From a virus: DNA of 29,632 nt. How positions within the stretch are numbered: position 1 is the stretch's first letter; each line of letters begins with the position of its first letter. Location of the stretch: positions 1-29,632 of the IMG/VR virus record IMGVR_UViG_3300023180_000283; one strand, written 5' to 3'. Under the pieces are notes generated by a model. The model was not told where the DNA came from. It did not search any database and worked only from the letters and a program-made list of their open reading frames with translations. This document shows positions 27,684 to 29,632 of the stretch, in pieces. A program made the position numbers and the translations under genes.

Positions 27684-27857
27684 ATGAATCGTTCTGAACT
27701 TCAAGATAACATGATCCAGCAAATCCTGGAGGATATGGACATCAAAACTATGATGGCAATTCTTTATGATCAGATGGATGAGAATTATGATAAGTATTCT
27801 GATGAAGAATTGATCACTGAAGTTAAAGAATACTACCCCGAATTGTTGGAAGACTGA
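27684..27857 (+). CDS. Small acidic helical protein (57 aa)
   Basis: MNRSELQDNMIQQILEDMDI and MMAILYDQMDENYDKYSDEE form an acidic, Met-rich helical protein ending YYPELLED. It begins 15 nt after the previous stop behind an ACACAA-rich leader like that at 25485. No family is recognised. Confidence 0.65.
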   Translation: MNRSELQDNMIQQILEDMDIKTMMAILYDQMDENYDKYSDEELITEVKEYYPELLED

Positions 27858-27893
27858 ACCAAACTCAATTCAAGTTCTTTACATTTTTGACTG

Positions 27894-28157
27894 ATGCCTT
27901 TCTTTAATGCTTTTGGAAATACTTCCTCGAAAGAACAATCGGAGGAGATGCCATTTTTCATTCCGATGAGCGATTGGAATCGTGGCACTTATCGTGAATT
28001 GTTAGCAATTCTGAGTGAAGTTCCTGAACAAATGTTAGATCAAACTGTAACGATCCGCGATGAAGAAAATGATGAGTATTATCCTGCAAAAAGTGTAGGT
28101 TGGACTGGTCCTGGTTGTGATACATTAGGGAACCAACATATGTACGTTTCGATCTAA
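27894..28157 (+). CDS. Hypothetical protein (87 aa)
   Basis: An unstructured start (MPFFNAFGNTSSKEQSEEMP) precedes a helix (YRELLAILSEVPEQMLD) and a beta part (QTVTIRDEENDEYYPAKSVG, then GPGCDTLGNQHMYVSI). The pattern of a helix followed by strands and a Pro/Gly-rich loop looks like a folded domain. Function unknown. Confidence 0.7.
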   Translation: MPFFNAFGNTSSKEQSEEMPFFIPMSDWNRGTYRELLAILSEVPEQMLDQTVTIRDEENDEYYPAKSVGWTGPGCDTLGNQHMYVSI

Positions 28158-28218
28158 ACATTATAGAATGGGATGCGCTATAAAGACACCCAACATCTTC
28201 AACACTAATCAACAACAA

Positions 28219-28344
28219 ATGATCACCACCCGCAAAGAGTTTTTCATTCAAGTTCTGGATCAATTTGCTGAAACTGGAAACGACCTTTTGCAGATTCTTG
28301 ATGACATCGAATCTGGTGAAGTTCAGTGTTTTATTGCTGAATAA
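28219..28344 (+). CDS. Small helical protein, paralogue-like (41 aa)
   Basis: MITTRKEFFIQVLDQFAETG is followed by NDLLQILDDIESGEVQCF. The core A-x-T-G-x-x-x-L-Q-x-L-D-x-I is shared with the protein at 28393, suggesting duplication. It is preceded by an ACACAA-type leader and begins 61 nt after the previous stop. Function unknown. Confidence 0.6.
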   Translation: MITTRKEFFIQVLDQFAETGNDLLQILDDIESGEVQCFIAE

Positions 28345-28392
28345 TTCACTGACTTTCGGATCACATTTAACGCGCTCATTTTTCCTAAACTC

Positions 28393-28551
28393 ATGAACAT
28401 TCAAACTGCAATCAAACAACTCGAAGGTGCTCAAACTGGTCATGAAATGCTACAAGTTCTCGATGCAATCGCAGGGGGTTATGAGTACATCGAAAGTCCG
28501 ATGATTGCACAAGTCCTCGGAGTGCCTACCCTAGACGAAATTAAGTTCTGA
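28393..28551 (+). CDS. Small helical protein, paralogue-like (52 aa)
   Basis: MNIQTAIKQLEGAQTGHEML and QVLDAIAGGYEYIESPMIAQ resemble the protein at 28219 in the A-x-T-G...L-Q-x-L-D-x-I core. The tail VLGVPTLDEIKF is different. Its last codons contain the -35 of the next promoter. Function unknown. Confidence 0.65.
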   Translation: MNIQTAIKQLEGAQTGHEMLQVLDAIAGGYEYIESPMIAQVLGVPTLDEIKF

Positions 28552-28587
28552 TAGTATAATCGAGGGGGACGATAATTCCCCCCATAA
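28532..28587 (+). promoter_or_regulatory. Promoter TAGACG-N17-TATAAT followed by 5' leader hairpin
   Basis: A consensus -10 TATAAT (28555-28560) lies 17 nt after TAGACG (28532-28537). The expected leader begins within or near a hairpin GGGGG (28564-28568)/CCCCC (28578-28582). The next ATG is at 28589. The hairpin at the extreme 5' end could stabilise the mRNA. Confidence 0.6.
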
Positions 28588-28588
28588 A

Positions 28589-28768
28589 ATGAAACTTACT
28601 ACACAAACAAAAGTGAACTTTATCAGTGGAAATTGGGTGAACAATCTTACACCCGAAGAACAAGATCATTACTATAATGAAGTCGTAAAGTATTTCACTG
28701 AAGAGGTAGCAAGAAATGTGTTAGAAAAGTATAGTCAACCCATTGCCTATAAGTACAGAAACGTATAA
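28589..28768 (+). CDS. Small hypothetical protein (59 aa)
   Basis: MKLTTQTKVNFISGNWVNNL is followed by TPEEQDHYYNEVVKYFTEEV and a helix ending YKYRNV. It is mainly helical after a short strand. It has its own TATAAT promoter. No family is recognised. Confidence 0.65.
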   Translation: MKLTTQTKVNFISGNWVNNLTPEEQDHYYNEVVKYFTEEVARNVLEKYSQPIAYKYRNV

Positions 28769-28808
28769 AATATCATAGTAGTTTCTTACACACAAAGGAC
28801 ACACACTC

Positions 28809-28994
28809 ATGCAAACAATCAACAACAAAGTTACACGGTACAGGGTTACTCTAGACTTCACAGTTGATGCATCTAACTGTGTAAGTCCTAAGGAATGGAA
28901 TTGGTCTGAACTTCTTGAACTTAAGGGTAATGAAAGAGTCAAAGAGGTTTATGTAGAGAACCTCGGAGAATACAACTCTAAGGGTAAGAAATGA
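28809..28994 (+). CDS. Small hypothetical protein (61 aa)
   Basis: MQTINNKVTRYRVTLDFTVD, then SPKEWNWSELLELKGNERVK and EVYVENLGEY, give a beta-alpha-beta layout similar in outline to the protein at 26609. A Shine-Dalgarno AAAGGA (28794-28799) lies 9 nt before the ATG. The stop overlaps the next start (ATGA at 28991). Confidence 0.7.
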   Translation: MQTINNKVTRYRVTLDFTVDASNCVSPKEWNWSELLELKGNERVKEVYVENLGEYNSKGKK

Positions 28995-29107
28995 TGGAAC
29001 AAGAAGAGTTCGATTTCTATCAAGAATTACAAGAACAATTAGAGGATGATTCGCTCTACTATGATGATGAATCTAAGGGGGTTGAAGTAGAGTTTTATGA
29101 CCCCTAG
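28991..29107 (+). CDS. Very acidic mini-protein (38 aa)
   Basis: MMEQEEFDFYQELQEQLEDD and SLYYDDESKGVEVEFYDP contain one Lys and no Arg against more than a dozen Asp/Glu. It is coupled to the upstream gene by ATGA. The stop is followed by a T-rich stretch; GGGGTT/GACCCC could form a weak terminator over its end. Function unknown. Confidence 0.55.
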   Translation: MMEQEEFDFYQELQEQLEDDSLYYDDESKGVEVEFYDP

Positions 29108-29315
29108 TTTATTTTTTAACCATTAAAAAAATGGCTAAAAAAATATAGCTGGGTGAAAGCTTTGGAGAGTGATGTGATCAACTTAGAGTCTTATTAAATG
29201 CTCTGAGACCTTGTTATCTTAGCGGGCACGCTATCACATCCTCGCGTTTTTGGCAATAAACCCCCCGCACAAGTCTCTGAATCCCACACATAAGATTTCT
29301 GAGAACTTCTGGGAG

Positions 29316-29345
29316 TTGCCATAGCGTACTGATACAGTGTAAAAT
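29316..29345 (+). promoter_or_regulatory. Promoter candidate TTGCCA-N18-TAAAAT in gene-free region
   Basis: TTGCCA (29316-29321) and TAAAAT (29340-29345) have 18-nt spacing. Transcription would start near 29352 with no coding start until 29513, directly ahead of the nested inverted repeats. Confidence 0.5.
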
Positions 29346-29433
29346 GACTCTGTGGAGTTTCATGAGTAAGCTTAAAGATCTATGAGCTACTTAAAGGCTC
29401 ATACCATAAAACTCTGAGATCGGAGAGAATTAT

Positions 29434-29512
29434 GGACAGTTGCATAAGCTGCACAGTGTTTATGCCGAGCCCCCTGAAATCTGGTATCTTAGCCATGTTG
29501 AGAGAAACACAC
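29434..29512 (+). promoter_or_regulatory. Promoter cassette 10 (repeat family)
   Basis: It opens GGACAGTTGCATAAGCTGCAC with CAG/CTG around a 9-nt loop, closely matching the opening of cassette 2. The -35 is poorly defined (ATGCCG, 29462-29467, 17-nt spacer); the -10 is TATCTT (29485-29490), followed by AGCCATGTTGAGAG and the ATG at 29513. Confidence 0.75.
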
Positions 29513-29632
29513 ATGAGCAACACCGAAACCACTCAAGCTACCTACAACGGCTGGACTAACTACGAAACCTGGAATGCTGCTCTGTGGATTGGAAATGATG
29601 AGTTTCTGTACAACACTGCAAAAGCTTGTGTT
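29513..29632 (+). CDS. Conserved hypothetical phage protein, 5' part only (40 aa present)
   Basis: The protein begins MSNTETTQATYNGWTNYETW and continues NAALWIGNDEFLYNTAK before the window ends. The NGWTNYETW...ALWI-x-N-D signature is a recurring phage and cyanobacterial motif of unknown function. The start follows cassette 10. An in-frame ATG at 29432 would translate the cassette and is rejected. Confidence 0.8.
   Translation, partial: MSNTETTQATYNGWTNYETWNAALWIGNDEFLYNTAKACV

Larger units (their letters stand above)
29108..29512 (+). other. 405-bp gene-free region with inverted repeats, candidate ncRNA
   Basis: No convincing gene is present. GATGTGAT (29171-29178) pairs with ATCACATC (29233-29240), enclosing CTTAGAG/CTCTGAG and a TATCTTAGCG motif (29215-29224). 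A second set follows the promoter at 29316: GAGTTT (29355-29360)/AAACTC (29408-29413) encloses ATGAGC (29382-29387)/GCTCAT (29397-29402). ATGAG...CTTAAAG is also directly repeated within it. One or two structured transcripts are possible. Confidence 0.4.

Noticed and set aside
29432-29512. In-frame upstream extension of the last gene starting at ATG 29432
   Set aside because: It would translate cassette 10, including its -10 box; the sister cassettes show that this segment is regulatory.
1-29632. Integrase, transposase, attachment site or lysogeny module
   Set aside because: None was found among the translated proteins; the window reads as a lytic T4-like genome.

Overview
The window looks like part of the genome of a T4-like myovirus infecting marine cyanobacteria (a Synechococcus/Prochlorococcus cyanophage). 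The reasons are a CpeT-type phycobiliprotein lyase gene set among phage tRNA genes, a 2178-codon tail-fibre protein with a self-cleaving S74 chaperone tail, T4-late-promoter-like octamers, two 2-oxoglutarate/Fe(II) oxygenases, a Mom-like DNA modification protein, and dozens of very small tightly packed genes. Every gene I can support is on the + strand. Many neighbours share ATGA, GTGA or TGATG stop/start overlaps, which implies translational coupling.

Layout. 1-1286: small unknown proteins in one coupled run. 1297-2127: tRNA-Ile(UAU), tRNA-Met/Ile2(CAU), tRNA-Leu(UAA), cpeT, then tRNA-Thr(UGU). 2149-3479: a small protein, a 2OG-Fe(II) oxygenase-like protein and a Mom-like protein, closed by a terminator at 3535. 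3607-10370: the giant fibre gene behind a late-type promoter and a small coiled-coil protein, closed by a terminator at 10399. 10454-12428: a zinc-ribbon protein, a secreted glycine-zipper protein and an SGNH-hydrolase-like protein. 12506-18811: a hexapeptide acyltransferase, a ParB-like protein, a Cys/His/Asp enzyme candidate, an SF2 helicase and a TauD-like dioxygenase. 18829-29632: a dense field of small, often acidic or single-membrane-span proteins of unknown function, interrupted by one ligase-like (KxDG nucleotidyltransferase) protein.

The most striking structure is a family of about ten similar, non-identical intergenic cassettes between 12.4 kb and the right end (12426, 20411, 21410, 21733, 23069, 23917, 24712, 26009, 27127, 29434). 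Each has a short stem-loop at or over the stop codon of the upstream gene, then a host-sigma70-like promoter (-35 like CCGCCA, spacer 16-18, -10 TATCTT or TATATT), then a conserved leader (GCCATGTTGAG or GCCAYATG) running to the next start codon. The architecture parallels the promoter-early-stem-loop (PeSL) cassettes described in T4-type phages. Here they appear to make the small genes exchangeable promoter-plus-gene modules. The first 12 kb, including the fibre region, contains none.

A 405-bp gene-free stretch (29108-29512) has its own promoter candidates and nested inverted repeats and may encode a small RNA. A second long spacer (25839-26127) has three mutually complementary segments that could switch pairing. 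No integrase, insertion sequence, CRISPR array or rRNA is visible.
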